From: Dolomedes plantarius
Lineage: Eukaryota; Arthropoda; Arachnida; Araneae; Dolomedidae
DNA: 64,000 bases
NCBI GenBank assembly: GCA_907164885.2
Contig: OU015498.1
Coordinates: 91,243,233 to 91,307,232, forward strand
Reading direction: 5' to 3'
Made by a program: the position numbers and the translations under genes. Below the pieces are notes generated by a model that saw nothing but the letters and a program-made list of their open reading frames with translations, was not told the DNA's origin and made no database searches. Positions 1 through 11,442 of this stretch are shown in pieces (position 1 is the first letter of the stretch; every line of letters starts with the position of its first letter).

Positions 1-542
1 ACCAGCTCTCTTGAAAAATATTATTATATAAGCATATGGTTCCCATTCTTTTCATAGTTAAAAAAATCACTTGATTTTTAAGGACTTTTAAGAACTCGAA
101 AAAAAAAATTAAAACCGCCAGTCTAAAAGACCATTTTTAAAAATTTTTACTCCCTCTTTGAAGAAAAGGTGAAGTTTCTTAAAAAATGTGAATAAACCAT
201 TTATTTAGTGCTTCCATGCTATTTGATAAAGCCTAATAAATAATTGATCAGGATCAAATAATTTTTAAAAAAAGTTTTAGGACGCAAGGATCCCTGAAAT
301 AAAACTGCACCCCAGTAAACAATACTGTATTTTATACAAAGAATACTGTATCGAAAGCATTTATTTCAGCAGTGTAATGGCCGCTTCATATTGCATGCAT
401 TCATTCATATTTTTTACTAACTAAAAACAAACCTTTGTCTGACCACTGAAACACCGTGCCACGCCGTTGATCCCTTTTACACAGACCAAAAAAGAAACCA
501 ACCGGCTGCCATAACCTGCATAGAAAGCTACTTAATCTTTAA
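1..542. other. AT-rich stretch, no gene seen
   Basis: Low-complexity AT-rich sequence with homopolymer runs. No open frame with coding character, splice-site pair, tRNA fold or terminal repeat was recognised before the TTAA element that follows. Confidence 0.6.
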
Positions 543-935
543 GTCTGCTGTATACTAACCCTATTGGATTCACTCACCTCAATGTTAAGCTATGGAGAAA
601 AGTTATCTACAATTTACAGCAATATAAATGCTGGTAATCCATTAAAAATAGAACTTTCAGATAGCCTGAACTTTTCTGCACCTTGAAACAGGATTCATTT
701 TAAAAGTTTCATCCACCAAAGAAATTTTTCAGCGTTTAAAACACACTATACCAGTTTTTCCCCCGAGCAATTTAAGTTTTAAAATATTACTAGTTGGTAC
801 CCGTTAAAACATGACGGCTAGATAATAAATAAATGTACTAATGCACAAATTATACTCAACACATCATTGCCAAATGTTGAAAATCATAATAATGCGTATA
901 AACAAATTAACGTGTCTTAAGCTGCCTCTTGCTTG

Positions 936-1248
936 GTGAGTATCTAAAGCCAGATTTAAAAATGTCACTGAGCATACGCAAAAAGCAATTATTTTTAATT
1001 GTAAATTATCGCTAATTAAACAGCACGAAATAAACAATTTCCCCCAGGTTTAATTTTATATTTCACAAACATAATTATCATAAAAATAGCAGAGAGAGAT
1101 CTAGAGAGACTCCTCGGAATAAATGCATTTATCATTAAAACACATCACTGAGCATGCGCAGAAACGGTGAGTTTCTAATGCCAGATTTAAACATGCCACT
1201 GAGCATGCGCATAAATCAATTTTCAACTGTAAGTTTTATCACTAATTA
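936..1248. repeat. Direct repeat pair of about 83 bp
   Basis: A block with CCAGATTTAAA followed by CACTGAGCATRCGCA occurs at about 936-1018 and again at about 1168-1248, with roughly 15 percent divergence. A third short CACTGAGCATGCGCA match lies at about 1145. The function is unknown; the GCATGCGCA core resembles an NRF1-type half site but may be coincidental. Confidence 0.6.
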
Positions 1249-1375
1249 ATAGAAATTGCGATTACAAAAACCAAATTTGACAAATCTACAGATTACAGAA
1301 GACCAAAATGAAGTGAATTGATGCAGTAGTTTTCTCTCACGGATTGCCCCAAAAGTTGGCTTAGCAACTTAAATA

Positions 1376-2908
1376 CACTGCTCAAAACAATTAGGGGAGC
1401 AAGCAAAGAAGTTAAGAAAACCGTGCGAGACAGCCACGTATTGGCATAAAATGGATAGTACACGCGTATCAATGCGCAATACAGAAAAAAAAAGACGTAA
1501 AAAAATTTGTAATTAAGCTTTAATTCTTTGAAAATATGGAAAAAACACGAAAAGATGATTTAGGGCAACGATTTGCTTACATGTAAACGATTAAAAAAAA
1601 GTATTGTTTAGAAATGATGCAAGATTTTTAATATGGCATGTGGTCTCCTCGAACAGCTAAGACTGCTGCACACCTGTTTTCCATGGATGCGATGATGTTA
1701 TCGATAAGACTTTGGGGAATACTCTTCCACTCCTCAAGAAGTGCAATCTCCAAGTGTCGGAGAGTAAAAGGAGGCCTTGGTCTTGCAGCAATGCGTCATC
1801 CGAGCATGTCCCAAAAACATGTTCGATTGGATTCAGGACAGGAGAGCAGGCTGGCCGTTCCATACGCTGTATTGTTTCAGCTTCAAGCATGTTCTCCACA
1901 AGACGAGCTGTATGCGGTCTGGCATTATCATGCTGTAAAACAAAGGAATCTCCAATGGCTGCGGCGTAAGGTATGACATGAGGTCTCAGTATCTCATCTG
2001 CATACCTTCGGGCCGTCAAAGTACCATTCCGAATGATATGTAGGTCCGTACGTCCACCTATGCTGATTCCACCCCATACCATAAAACCAGCTCATCTGTA
2101 TTGTGACCTTTCACGAACGAATGTGGGGTTATTTCGAGTGCCCCTTTCCCTCCATACCAAAACACGTCGGGTGTCACACTCCAAACTGAATCGGGACTCG
2201 TCTGTACACAGCACTTGGCTCCAATCATGTTGCTCCCAATCTCGATGTTCAGCAGCCCATCTTCTTCGGGCCGCACGGTGGCGTGAGGTCAACGGAATGT
2301 AGACCATTGGTCTACGTGCATGGAGACCTCCCTGATGAAGTCTATTACGTACTGTTTGGCTGGACACCCTTCGTCCTGTTGCCAAGAGCAACTGTCTTTG
2401 TAGCTGAGTAGCATTGTCTGTTATGTTTCGACGAGCTGTTAACAGTATATACCGGTCATCAGTTGCTGTAGTAGCGCGTGGCCGACCTTGCCCTGGTCGA
2501 CGTCTAACATTCCCTGTTTCTTGGAATCGATTCCACAGCCTTGCAACGACACTTCTGGCGACTCCAACAGCCCGGATTCAAGTCTGCCTATAATACGCCA
2601 TGCAATGGATTCCGGTAAATCACGTTGTTGAGACATTTTCAAGTCACCTTTTCTCAAAAAGAATAACCGAGCAATCGAATTTCACAGTTAAGGCAGTAAA
2701 ACAGACGTTTCTGCAACATCCCGATTTCCGCCCTTATGTTCTTTTTCTGGTTTTTGACGTCATTAACTTTGATTTGCATATGAAGTTTTCTCCCTCTGTT
2801 TCCTGCAAGGCTTTAAATTATGGATGATTTATTTTATGTTACTTATCGGTGTAAATATTTGCGTAATTTCGTTAAAACCATGTGCTCCCCTAATTGTTTT
2901 GAGCAGTG
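1376..2908 (-). mobile_element. Tc1-like DNA transposon, full length but degraded
   Basis: A perfect 26-bp TIR, beginning CACTGCTCAAAACAATTAGG, lies at 1376-1401 and inverted at 2883-2908. TA target duplications sit outside at 1374-1375 and 2909-2910. The 1533-bp length, the TA target and a DD34E transposase remnant on the minus strand are standard for Tc1. Its perfect TIRs suggest a fairly recent insertion into the older TTAA element despite the broken reading frame. Confidence 0.95.
1628..2636 (-). pseudogene. Tc1-family transposase, DD34E, frameshifted
   Basis: The transposase cuts and rejoins DNA at TA dinucleotides using a DDE triad. Reading starts at the ATG at 2634-2636 (MSQQRDLPES, helix-turn-helix region) and ends at the TAA at 1628-1630. 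The first Asp is in CTDESRF and the second in QHDNARPHTA. The Glu is in SPVLNPIEHVF, where Val replaces the usual Asp of SPDL. I count 34 residues between the second Asp and the Glu. The frame shifts near 2435, again near 2085, and again after the catalytic Glu. A stop also lies in the C-terminal part, which resumes in another frame down to GDHMPY. The protein cannot be made in one piece. Confidence 0.9.
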
Positions 2909-3161
2909 TATATAGATTTGCATTTTTTTAAACGAAAAACGCCCCAAGGTGTAATATTTCTTTCTCTATTACAGAGTACAATTTTTTTAAAAAAGATCTT
3001 TAAATCCAAGTCGGCAATCCTTGGGCACATTTTCTCCATAGGTTAACATTGAGGTGAGCGAATCCAATAGGGTTAGTAGACAGCAGCCTTAAAGGTCAAT
3101 GTAAAGACTATTTATCATTTTACTCCGCATTCGTTCATAGAATCTCCCTCTCTGAAAACAA

Positions 3162-3245
3162 ATTATGGGTGGGAGAGAACTGAACTCCCCCATTTTGGGG
3201 CATTCATAGACCATAATCTAATACCTGAACTATCGGGCCATCAGG
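3162..3245 (-). repeat. tRNA-like SINE head (weak)
   Basis: Read on the minus strand, GGCCCGATAGTTCAGGTATTAG resembles a tRNA D-arm with A box, in two pieces (GGCCCGATAGTTC, AGGTATTAG). About 45 bases later GAGTTCAGTTCTC resembles a degenerate B box. No target duplication or tail was found. It could also be an eroded tRNA pseudogene. Confidence 0.3.
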
Positions 3246-3825
3246 TCATGGATCAAACTTACATCTGTTTATACAATCCTTTCAAAAACCTAATGCTTTT
3301 AGCTAAAAATAGTGCATAAACTTAAAAGCAAAGCTTCTTTGCGGTAAATGGTGCGAATATAGATAACATCTATTTGGGAAATTACAGCTTATTAAAGTCG
3401 ACTTTTGCGATAACTCGGATTTTTTTTTTTTTTTTTTTTTAAATCGGTCCCGACTAATACGACGTAGCGAATTCCCTGCGGGAGTTTACCATACTGTACG
3501 CAAGTAAATCGTTCAGACGAATCCTTTTGCATGCCGAAATAGCGTGAAGCAAATAAAAAGGGCCGGTTGTCGTTAGATAATGAGAAAAATTCGGAACTTG
3601 ATCTGACCCCAAAATAACCTACTAAATCCCAACGATTAACATTCTAAACCTGAAATAACACTTGCTTCTAGTAAAAGCAGAAATGATAAGATAAGATAAG
3701 CGACTTGATCGACATACAAGTTATGTTAACTAGTGATGTACAAAATCTAGAAGACTGAGGGGTGGGCACTGTGAAGACGTTGGAGGACATGAATTTGAAA
3801 GTTAGTGTGGTAGGAGGTAATAGGG

Positions 3826-4385
3826 CAGTGGTTCTCAACCTATTGTTCATCAGGGACCACATGTCGAAAATAACTTCGTCGGAGACCATATCCAAAACAA
3901 TTCTCTAAGACGCAAAAACAGGTTTACATTTCGGAATGATGAGACTTTTTGGGATAAACAAATTTTATAAAAGGTTATAAAAAAGCTTATTAACAATAAG
4001 AAAGCTGACGTAAAAGTAAATTTAATAGTAGACATAAAAGTCTATTAAAACTTGAAAACCAATGAAATTTTTTACCTTGTATTTGCTTTATTAGCTGTAA
4101 AATCGCTGCGATGTTACAAAATTGCTGTAATGCTACTACTCCGCGTCGCGGAAAATATATTTTTAAGCAAAACAGACATTTTATTCGTATTCGGAACGTC
4201 AGAAATTGAGGAGTTTTCAGAATTTCAAAACTTTTTTTTTCACCAATTTTATAAAATTGTTAAATTTGCAGTCATTTTGAAACGATGAAACGTTTTTTTA
4301 AATCCCTGCCTGACTTCGCGGACCACATCTTGGGTTCTCCCAGGCCACCTGAGGTCCGCGGACCACCAGTTAAGGACCAATTAAT
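3826..4385 (-). mobile_element. hAT-like non-autonomous element, eroded
   Basis: The left end CAGTGGTTCTCAACC is the classic hAT terminus, and the right end (GTTAAGGACCA) is a decayed copy. Interior sequence (TGGTCCGCGAAGTCAG region near 4310-4360 read on minus; ACGCGGAGTWG near 4140-4160) matches the third hAT element at 46291-47655. The two are therefore one family in opposite orientation. No 8-bp duplication survives. Confidence 0.7.
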
Positions 4386-4431
4386 TGAAACTGCGATGTA
4401 CGAAAGGGAGAACGAGAGTCAACTTTAAATA

Positions 4432-5446
4432 TACCGTAAGATGACGGTTACTTTGTGACGGATTTTAAGTTTATTCATGGGCCAGCCGAACAGTTTTAAA
4501 AGCAACCCAAAATGAACAATTGCAAAACATTAGTACATCCTTTCCTTACGTAGTAATATATTGCACTAACCCGGATCTTTAGTTAGCATTGAGAAATTAA
4601 AGTTAAAATGTGTCACAAAGTTGCCCCGCCGAGTGGGGCTACTTAGTGACATCTGTGTTTTCGCCTTGAAATCCAAGAGGAAAAATTACTTGACTCAAAG
4701 TTAGACAGTAAAACGCTTATAAAAAGCTTTATACACAATTATATGTACCGATTACAAATATTGGATAGCTTTATCGATATCTTTAGCATCAAAGAGACCT
4801 CGGGTGCCCAGGGCAGCCAACAGATCTTTGAGAAGATGAGGAAATTCGTCTTTCGGCACATTCTGCACCTTCGGGTTGTTTTTTTCTAGATAGTCAATAC
4901 TTCTTGCTCTCCAGCGGTATTTTAGAGGACAGAAAATATGCAACAACGAGCGGCTGGAGGAGGTCGGTCGACGTTGTGGGTTATTTTGTGACAGTGTTAA
5001 TGTGTCACAAAGTAACCCCGTCACCTTTCGATATTTAGGTTATGTTCTCATATCTCTTGGATATATCACTACACATACATTATATTCCTCCATAATCTAA
5101 CCAATATATTGACAATAAGAAATAATTACCTGTGGTAGTTGGTTGTATAAGGTGTTAGCCTTCAGCGCACAAAGTTTCCGAAATTTGAGTCAATAGATTG
5201 ACAACAGGTTTGAACAATACACTGTCTTCACTGCCGCCATTTGTCTTCACTGGCCAGTGAAGACAAATGGCGCGCAGATGCTTCGGACACTGGTCACTAA
5301 GTATCTCTGTATGTCGGACAAACTGTTAACGCTGTTATTTTTCTTTCTCGGTATCAGGGGCGCAGCGTAAGATCCGAAATACGAAAAAATGACTATGTGT
5401 CACGAAGTTACCCCTACAGTCACAAAGTAATACCCGTCCTACGGTA
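4432..5446 (-). mobile_element. pogo-like deletion derivative with subterminal repeats
   Basis: TIRs begin TACCGTARGAYGRC and continue with a match at TTACTTTGTGAC (4432-4459; inverted about 5419-5446). If the target is TA, as in pogo elements, the TIR proper starts CCGTA. Between the ends, a TGTCACAAAGTWRCCCC motif or its complement recurs near 4450, 4610, 4634, 4982, 5003, 5400 and 5420, like an array of subterminal transposase-binding sites. A transposase C-terminal remnant lies inside on the minus strand. Confidence 0.6.
4752..5024 (-). pseudogene. pogo/Tigger-like transposase C-terminal remnant
   Basis: A 90-residue minus-strand frame contains KNNPKVQNVPKDEFPHLLKD followed by LLAAL. It resembles the segment just after the catalytic core in CENP-B/Jerky-like DDE transposases, where a VPKDxFPxLLKxLL stretch precedes a glycine-rich motif. 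The downstream part diverges and the catalytic core is absent, consistent with an internally deleted element. The family call rests on motif resemblance only; a search with the frame would settle it. Confidence 0.4.
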
Positions 5447-6342
5447 CTATTGTTGGAATGAATCAAAGCGGATAGGTAAACTAACGTCTAAATCTTCGTA
5501 GTTGGAATATATATATATCCATATTCGCTTTCGGCCTTTCTCATATGAGTGAACATTATCTTCGGATACCTTTCAGAATGAAGATATTTCCGTAAACGAA
5601 CAATAACGAATATTTGGCAAACGTGGCACATCCGATTTAAAGCTACCACTAAACAGTAACTGTTTTTCTTTCAACTCGTCCCTTCACAATGCAAATCTTT
5701 TATTTTAAAACTTTATCCCGTCCTGTCCCCCTAACAGTCTTTTCCATGTGTATTAGAAGCAAACATTGGAAATCTGTCCCACATTTTAAAAAGAATTTTG
5801 CGTGGGAAAGTAAGTTACACACAACACTCTATAGAAACAAAAATGTGGCGCTTCAGTTTTACCAGGAGGCGTAAGAGGAGAAAAAAAACACCTGCGAAGG
5901 CACAAACCTGAGTAAATAAGGCGTTTCGAAACGCTCATTAGGCAAGGCCGGTGCCGCTGAAGCACCACGGAGGGTAAACAGGAGGAAAAGAGCATACCGC
6001 ACACTAAAATAAAAGATGATATTTCGTGAACATGAGCAGTTAATTAACAGCCGAACCCTTTCTAGCTTTTCAAAGGTTCGAGACGCGCCAACTGCGATTT
6101 TTTTTTCTTTTATTTTAAACAGTTGCGTAAATCCTACTTCGCATTTAAATTTTAAAAGGAGTCTCGTAAGATTTCATTTAAGCGAATCTACGAAGTTAGG
6201 TAAATAGAAGGAATTTAATTTTTACGGGTGATAATTTAGCGCATAGAAGGTAGAAAAGACAAACTTCATAACGGAATGCTCATTTGCAAAAATTTTGAAA
6301 CTTTAGCGTCTTCTCTAAATTAAGTAATATGATATTTATTCT
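5447..6342. other. No gene or repeat recognised
   Basis: Moderately AT-rich unique-looking sequence. Short open frames on both strands overlap one another and show no family resemblance, start context or splice-site support. A short TA run lies near 5507-5519. Confidence 0.5.
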
Positions 6343-6343
6343 G

Positions 6344-6378
<35 letters not shown>

Positions 6379-6405
6379 TAACACACACACACACACATAT
6401 ATATA
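6343..6405. repeat. (TA)n and (CA)n compound microsatellite
   Basis: About 30 bases of TA, a short interruption, then about 16 bases of alternating AC and a further TA run. Confidence 0.95.
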
Positions 6406-6927
6406 TGTAACGGTGCTTACACCGCGTAATCTTTTATCTACTAATTAATACTTAATGGCAGTTATCATTAAATAAAGGCCTGTGGCAAAGAAAGACTATT
6501 TGAATCACAACCAAGATCTTTATTAATTAACATTAGTTAAACCCCAATTTAATCCGCTAAGTTGCTATTCCCCATCATCATCTCAGCTCACGACACGTGA
6601 TCTCGTCCAACGGCGGACAACTCTGATCTATGCTTAATTCTTTTTCGCGCTTATGTAGTGGCGCGGGCGAAGCATCTTGTGACATGCGTGAGTCAGACTC
6701 TCGTGGTTTCGAAGATTAGATGATTGTATCGGTCCTAGCGCGCGCTAGGCAATTAACCATTGATGACCTCATAGTCTTGTGAATTCTCCGATGCATTAAA
6801 AAAAACGCTACTTCCTGAATTGGAAAACCACTAGAATTTCTAATTGTAACTTACCGTTTAACGTTAATTTACCCAATTTAAACCCGAATTAATATAGTTA
6901 AATATAGTTTATGCTTCTAGACATTAC

Positions 6928-6931
<4 letters not shown>

Positions 6932-6971
<40 letters not shown>
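6932..6971. repeat. (TA)n microsatellite
   Basis: Forty bases of uninterrupted TA dinucleotide. The 530 bp between this tract and the one at 6343-6405 contain no recognised gene. Confidence 0.95.
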
Positions 6972-6973
<2 letters not shown>

Positions 6974-7237
6974 ATTCTCGGTACGTAAATTAGTACATAG
7001 GTGTACTATAATGTTAGCTATGAATTGGCAATGAAGGGTTATTTATGCAGTTTAAATGTCTACTGCACGCATACAAGACATCGTGCAATGACAGTTTAAC
7101 GATACGCGCGTGTACAAGTACATTCTTGTAAGATGTCACTTGGTAATGAGGAGTATATGTGCAAGTGACATATCCGAAGCTTTGAGAGTGAAAAAGGAAT
7201 TTGTGAGAATACATAAAACAAAACTTCTTCCACCTAC

Positions 7238-7406
7238 CTCGTCTGCGGTCCTTGAGGTACAGTCTTTTGGTGCATGATGGCCGTTGTAGGGGGTGTCTCG
7301 GGGGTCTGCGGGGCCCCTGGGGTTTCCGGGGGTTCCCCCTCCCGAGTTTTCTGGTGGCGGAGCAGCAGCTGCCTACCGAGGTCCTCACACCAGACAGAGA
7401 GAAGGG
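7238..7406 (-). CDS. Candidate internal exon of an unidentified host gene
   Basis: Read on the minus strand, a 169-bp GC-rich block is preceded by a pyrimidine-rich TTTGTTTTGCAG acceptor and followed by the strong donor GAG/GTAGGTGG. It stands out sharply from the AT-rich surroundings. One frame (two bases, 55 codons, two bases) is fully open. It starts [19 protein letters not shown], continues with a Pro/Glu/Thr-rich stretch ([18 protein letters not shown]) and ends [10 protein letters not shown] second frame is also open and Arg/Pro-rich; the third stops early. The chosen frame has better amino-acid balance. I do not recognise the protein; the Pro/Thr-rich part suggests a flexible intracellular segment. 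Neighbouring exons were not found, so flanking introns are probably many kilobases long. An untranslated or non-coding exon remains possible. Confidence 0.55.
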
Positions 7407-7695
7407 CTGCAAAACAAAGTCACTGAAATTAGGGTCCAGTTACTAAGAAACAGGCGTTCATAGAGAATACAAATTTATATAGAACAAAACGATAAAGAAA
7501 AAAACAAAACGGAAGTAGAAAATTTTATTCAGTTTTCACAATAATAAAATGGGTGTGTCAGTGTTCAGGAATTGAATGAATTCTTCAGTATAATTCGAAC
7601 GACCATTTTATTTTCAAAATTCCTCTTCCTCCTTAAGTACGGTCTAACCATGCCCCTGGCTGGGTTCACTTGTTCGGTCTTGGTGAAATTTTACG

Positions 7696-8015
7696 ATGTC
7701 AAGTACTTATACATCGGCTAGCGGTACATCGATGTCAAGTACTTATGCATCATTATCAAAACGGTTTTGTACGCAATTTTAAATTATTCACTACCCGAAA
7801 AACCACCCAAAATTTAAAATCAGGCTTTCGCAGCAGGGTTTCATAAAGACTATTTCCTTCTCGGGTCGCACCTCACAAAAGCTGTCTTTCTATTTCACCA
7901 TAAGATCAATCTTATAGGTGAATACGTCCAACTATTTCCTTCTCCGGTCCCATCTACCTAAACCCATCTTCCTATTTCACCGTAAGATCAGTCTTATAGG
8001 TGAATGCGTCCAACC
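7696..8015. repeat. Short tandem duplications
   Basis: A GATGTCAAGTACTTAT motif occurs twice near 7696-7750. An 83-bp block containing CTATTTCACC, AAGATCARTCTTATAGGTGA and CGTCCAAC occurs twice in tandem (about 7848-7930 and 7931-8013) with roughly 80 percent identity. Each 83-bp unit contains the small palindrome AAGATCARTCTT. Confidence 0.75.
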
Positions 8016-10358
8016 TGGCAAGTTTGCCGTAGCTGCGGGTGGAATGCCTTAGTATATTAGATTCGCTAAAGTTGACCAGACCGCAGCTCGGTATTGGTTC
8101 AACATGCCAAGCTGTAAGCTCGATTTTGGACTCCTGAGCAAATCAAGCTGTATAGTAGACGACAGAAAGGCCGATGAAAGGTTCATAGCAATAATCCTAA
8201 ATGTATACCTACGAAGAGGCCTCTGGTCTCTGTTTCCCTTAAAAAAAAAAGAAAAAAAAAAGAGTTGAGTACGAGAGTCACAGTTTTCATTACTCTATAC
8301 ATATTTTTTTTCCTTTTTCTGAAAAACAAAATATTTTTTATCTCGGAATGCAATCCATGTCCTCCTGTATTTACGGCAGGTAATCTTACAAATTCAACAT
8401 TAGTTAACAAGATCCTCTTCAGGTTAAAAAAATACATAAATACAATTTTTTTTTTCTAGCAATACATCATTAAAAGATTTGACACAGTCCAGGAACTTTC
8501 ATCAAAACTTTTTCATTTTTCAGTTCTTCTGTGAAAGATAAAAAAAAAAAGTCCTGATGACTAGGAAACTACGACAACTAAGTTACTAAGGCAACTAAGT
8601 GGGGTAAAAAAAAAGTAACAAAAGAGAGATTTTGAAAAAAATTTCACAATATAACATAGATAAAATTTTTTTTAAAAGCAGTCTTATTTATTTTTTAAAA
8701 TAAATTTTTCCATCTTTTTGTCCTTCTGTGAATTTAATTTTCAATTTATATTATTATTTACTGACAGGCGCGCAGTACATTCAAATGAGAAATCATACAA
8801 AAACATTTCTGGTAGTCTCTTCTAACGAAACTACCGCGGGTTATTAACGTAGGATTACTTGCTTACCTCTTTTGTATATATGTCAACATTTTGAGGAATT
8901 TTGGTGCTTTTCTGTTTAACTGTTTACTGCTTGCCCAAACGATACAGACTGGGTTTAGCGCGCTACCAAAATTATAACTCGTGACACAGGACATCTGAAA
9001 TTTTGCTCTCCCGAGGACCGTTATGGAGAAACGTAATCATACGTTAACATTTGCCTCAGGAGCATATTTTTAATTCTCTATTAAAAGTCAATTATGAGTA
9101 GGCATAGAACGACTATAATTACACGCCTGTCGTGAGTTTCCAAGAATTTTCTTTGCCAAGAGGTTTACCTATGTGTAGAGCATTTTAAACCAACCGAAGC
9201 TTAACATAGTCGTAAACGTGAAACAATCAGTTCTCATAGCAAATGAATTACATGCCTTTAGAGTGAATAAGCGAATAACTTCAATTGACTTGATCAGAAG
9301 AAAAGTGAATATCGTTTAAATCCTTAAGAAAACAAAACGCTTCAGCAATTAATTTTTCACTCAAGGTATCAAAAGAGTGCGACAACGTAACTTCAAGAAA
9401 TATCCGAATCAAAAATTTTCGGACTGCTATAAAAAAGCCAGACATATTGATTTAACAGCTGTCTCTTAAAAATCTTAAAATTTTTCTGTCTCTGAAAGGT
9501 GGTTAATGCAGCTATAGAGGTTTAATTTTTTCAATGCTTTCACTGTTGACTCAATGCAAGGTAACTTTTGAAATTGAAGCACAACAGAGCTCAAATGAAT
9601 TTGCAGTTAAGTAGTGACAGAATTTTTTTTTCAGTTCCTCACAATAGGAGACTATGATTTTTCAAGCGTGACAAAATCTGAATTGATATATTATATTAAT
9701 AATTATTAAGTAATAATATATCAAAGAGATATATCAAAGTTGATTATATTTAAATTATGTAAATCCGACAGTATAACACCCTATTCATTGAGAGAGGAAC
9801 ACCTAATATTTCAGTAAAGACTGCATAGAATGACTATGACGGCGCGCCTGTTAAAAGTATTTACAAATTATCAATTTTCAACGTTTTAAATTGTTCAGCT
9901 AAAAATGATTTTGTGTATGCTGATCGATCCTTTGTCAACTGAAAATATAATGCAATATTTCTCTCTTTTTTTTATTTTGTTGTTTGTTTCCTTGGTGTAA
10001 CACTCTCTTACCATTTCTGCTTTGGCAACAAACTGAAACCTATTTACTGGTAGAGCCATCGCCAAGGTATATGCTCTCTTTGAGCGAATCGTTCTTTCGG
10101 TTTTTTTCGTCTCTGACGAAGACACGGACTTTTAACGCCGGTAAAAGCTAAAATGCTGATCAAAGCGGCAACCGAGCGAATTTTAAAATATGTTTTATTT
10201 GGCAATTTTTTTTAATTCGAAAATTTACTATATGTTATTTAAATCTTTATCCGTTTAGCCAGGTACTTCGTAAACCAAAATACCTTGACCATGACCTTTT
10301 GCCAGGCCCTCTATGTTGGGGTCAGCCTGGGCGCAACAGAACTCAAACCATAGTTATA
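8016..10358. other. AT-rich stretch with no confirmed gene
   Basis: Mostly low-complexity AT-rich DNA. It includes one dispersed repeat (8880-9070). Around 10010-10110 on the minus strand a 76-codon frame carries a good donor-like GAAATG/GTAAGAG and a possible acceptor, but it has no ATG and no recognisable domain, so I do not call it. Confidence 0.5.
8880..9070 (+). repeat. Dispersed repeat, copy 1
   Basis: A block of about 190 bp including CTTTTCTGTTTAACTGTTT, a CGATACAGACYGGGTTT motif and ACGTAATCMTACGTTAA recurs inverted at about 24905-25100. Identity is roughly 75-80 percent by eye. The family is not recognised. Confidence 0.65.
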
Positions 10359-10360
10359 TA

Positions 10361-10611
10361 TCTATGGTGCCCGGTATAAAGGGCTTAAGTCAAAAACAGT
10401 GGTTTAAATATACCAAGTTATTGGCTTTTACACCAGACGCAGAAATATAATTTCGACTTGAGACTTTTGTACAAAGAAATGTACTTTTGTATACACAATT
10501 GATAGACTTAAGCCTTTTATACAAGTCAAAACATTTTTTTCCCTATCAATACTAACAAGTATCTAAAAATTACTTCTTTTGACTTAAACCCTTTATACCG
10601 GGCACCATAGA
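10361..10611. mobile_element. 251-bp MITE with 34-bp TIR
   Basis: TIRs starting TCTATGGTGCCCGGTATAAA and ending near AAGTCAAAA are almost identical at the two ends. They are bounded by TA at 10359-10360 and 10612-10613. Small size, long TIR and TA target fit a Tc1/mariner-superfamily MITE. There is no coding content. Confidence 0.85.
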
Positions 10612-11442
10612 TATTATAATGAGGATTTTTTTATTTTTAATATTTGCAGTAATATGAATTGAAATTCTAAGGACTATTAAGGAAAAAAAAAAAAAAAAAA
10701 AAAAAAAGGCAAGAGAAAAATAAATAACTGGGGAGATTCATTTTCATCGATTTTTTTTTTCTTCCATTGATTTTTTTTTAAATCACTTTTCTTCAAAATT
10801 ATTTTTTGGAAACATTTCAATTCTCAGAAATTTCTCTGTGATGAACGCAGTGTTGGTTATTCCCAAGAGGGCGGATAATTTCTTTGCCAGTTTTTCTGCA
10901 ATAGCTGGAAAACTCCGGAAATTTCGAGGAAATTATTTTGGGCTTCGGGACAATCGATAATTTTTAAATGGGAAAATAAGAAATATTTTTAAAATGGGAT
11001 TTTTTTAGGCTAAATTTTTTAAATAAAAGATCTCAATGCACTCGAACCGGTGGTTACGGATTTGATTTCTATAAAAGAAAAATTATTTTTAAGGTTGTCT
11101 GTAACTGTTCCTGAGAGGGAAGTATAAAAAAGAACTCTATTTGAATTTTTTCAGTCCATAAAAAGAAAGTTCACTCTTTGTTTTACATTATTTGAAGTCA
11201 AAAAAGGTTTGTCTTCATCTCCCGCTCAAAATACACACATATTTTTAAGGAATGTGGGAACAATGTTTTTAATACAATATACCACAAAACAGAAAAATTT
11301 GAAATTATAACAGAATCCGAAATGCATTTTTTATTTTAATGCAACTGTATATCTATCTAATAAAATCTGCAGCTAAACAGAACAGAAGTTAATAATAACA
11401 TATTTCCTTGCCTTTTCTTTTATTACTAAACCTTTTTGACGA

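Larger units (their letters stand above)
543..3088 (-). mobile_element. TTAA-target MITE family, copy 1 (interrupted)
   Basis: Both ends carry a terminal inverted repeat (TIR) of about 65-80 bp, running from the GGCTGCTGTGTACTAACCC motif through a conserved CTCACCTCAATGTTAA block to GGAGAAAA. Each end abuts TTAA (539-542 and 3089-3092). The same TIRs bound copies at 20940-21708 and 49543-49986. Interior sequence near 640-780 and 2940-3000 matches those copies in opposite order, so this copy lies on the minus strand. It is stretched to 2.5 kb by a Tc1 element at 1376-2908 and other inserted sequence. TTAA duplication is typical of piggyBac and Kolobok; no transposase is present to decide between them. 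Confidence 0.75.

Noticed and set aside
1638..2302. Plus-strand frames of 85-112 codons
   Set aside because: They are antisense shadows of the minus-strand Tc1 transposase, which carries the DD34E motifs.
6406..6928. Possible solo LTR (TGTAA...TTACA ends, an AATAAA inside)
   Set aside because: Flanking pentamers do not match, there is no second copy in the window, and the flanks are TA microsatellite.
9895..10125. Minus-strand frame with a donor-like GAAATG/GTAAGAG
   Set aside because: No ATG, a weak acceptor and AT-rich composition; insufficient to call an exon.
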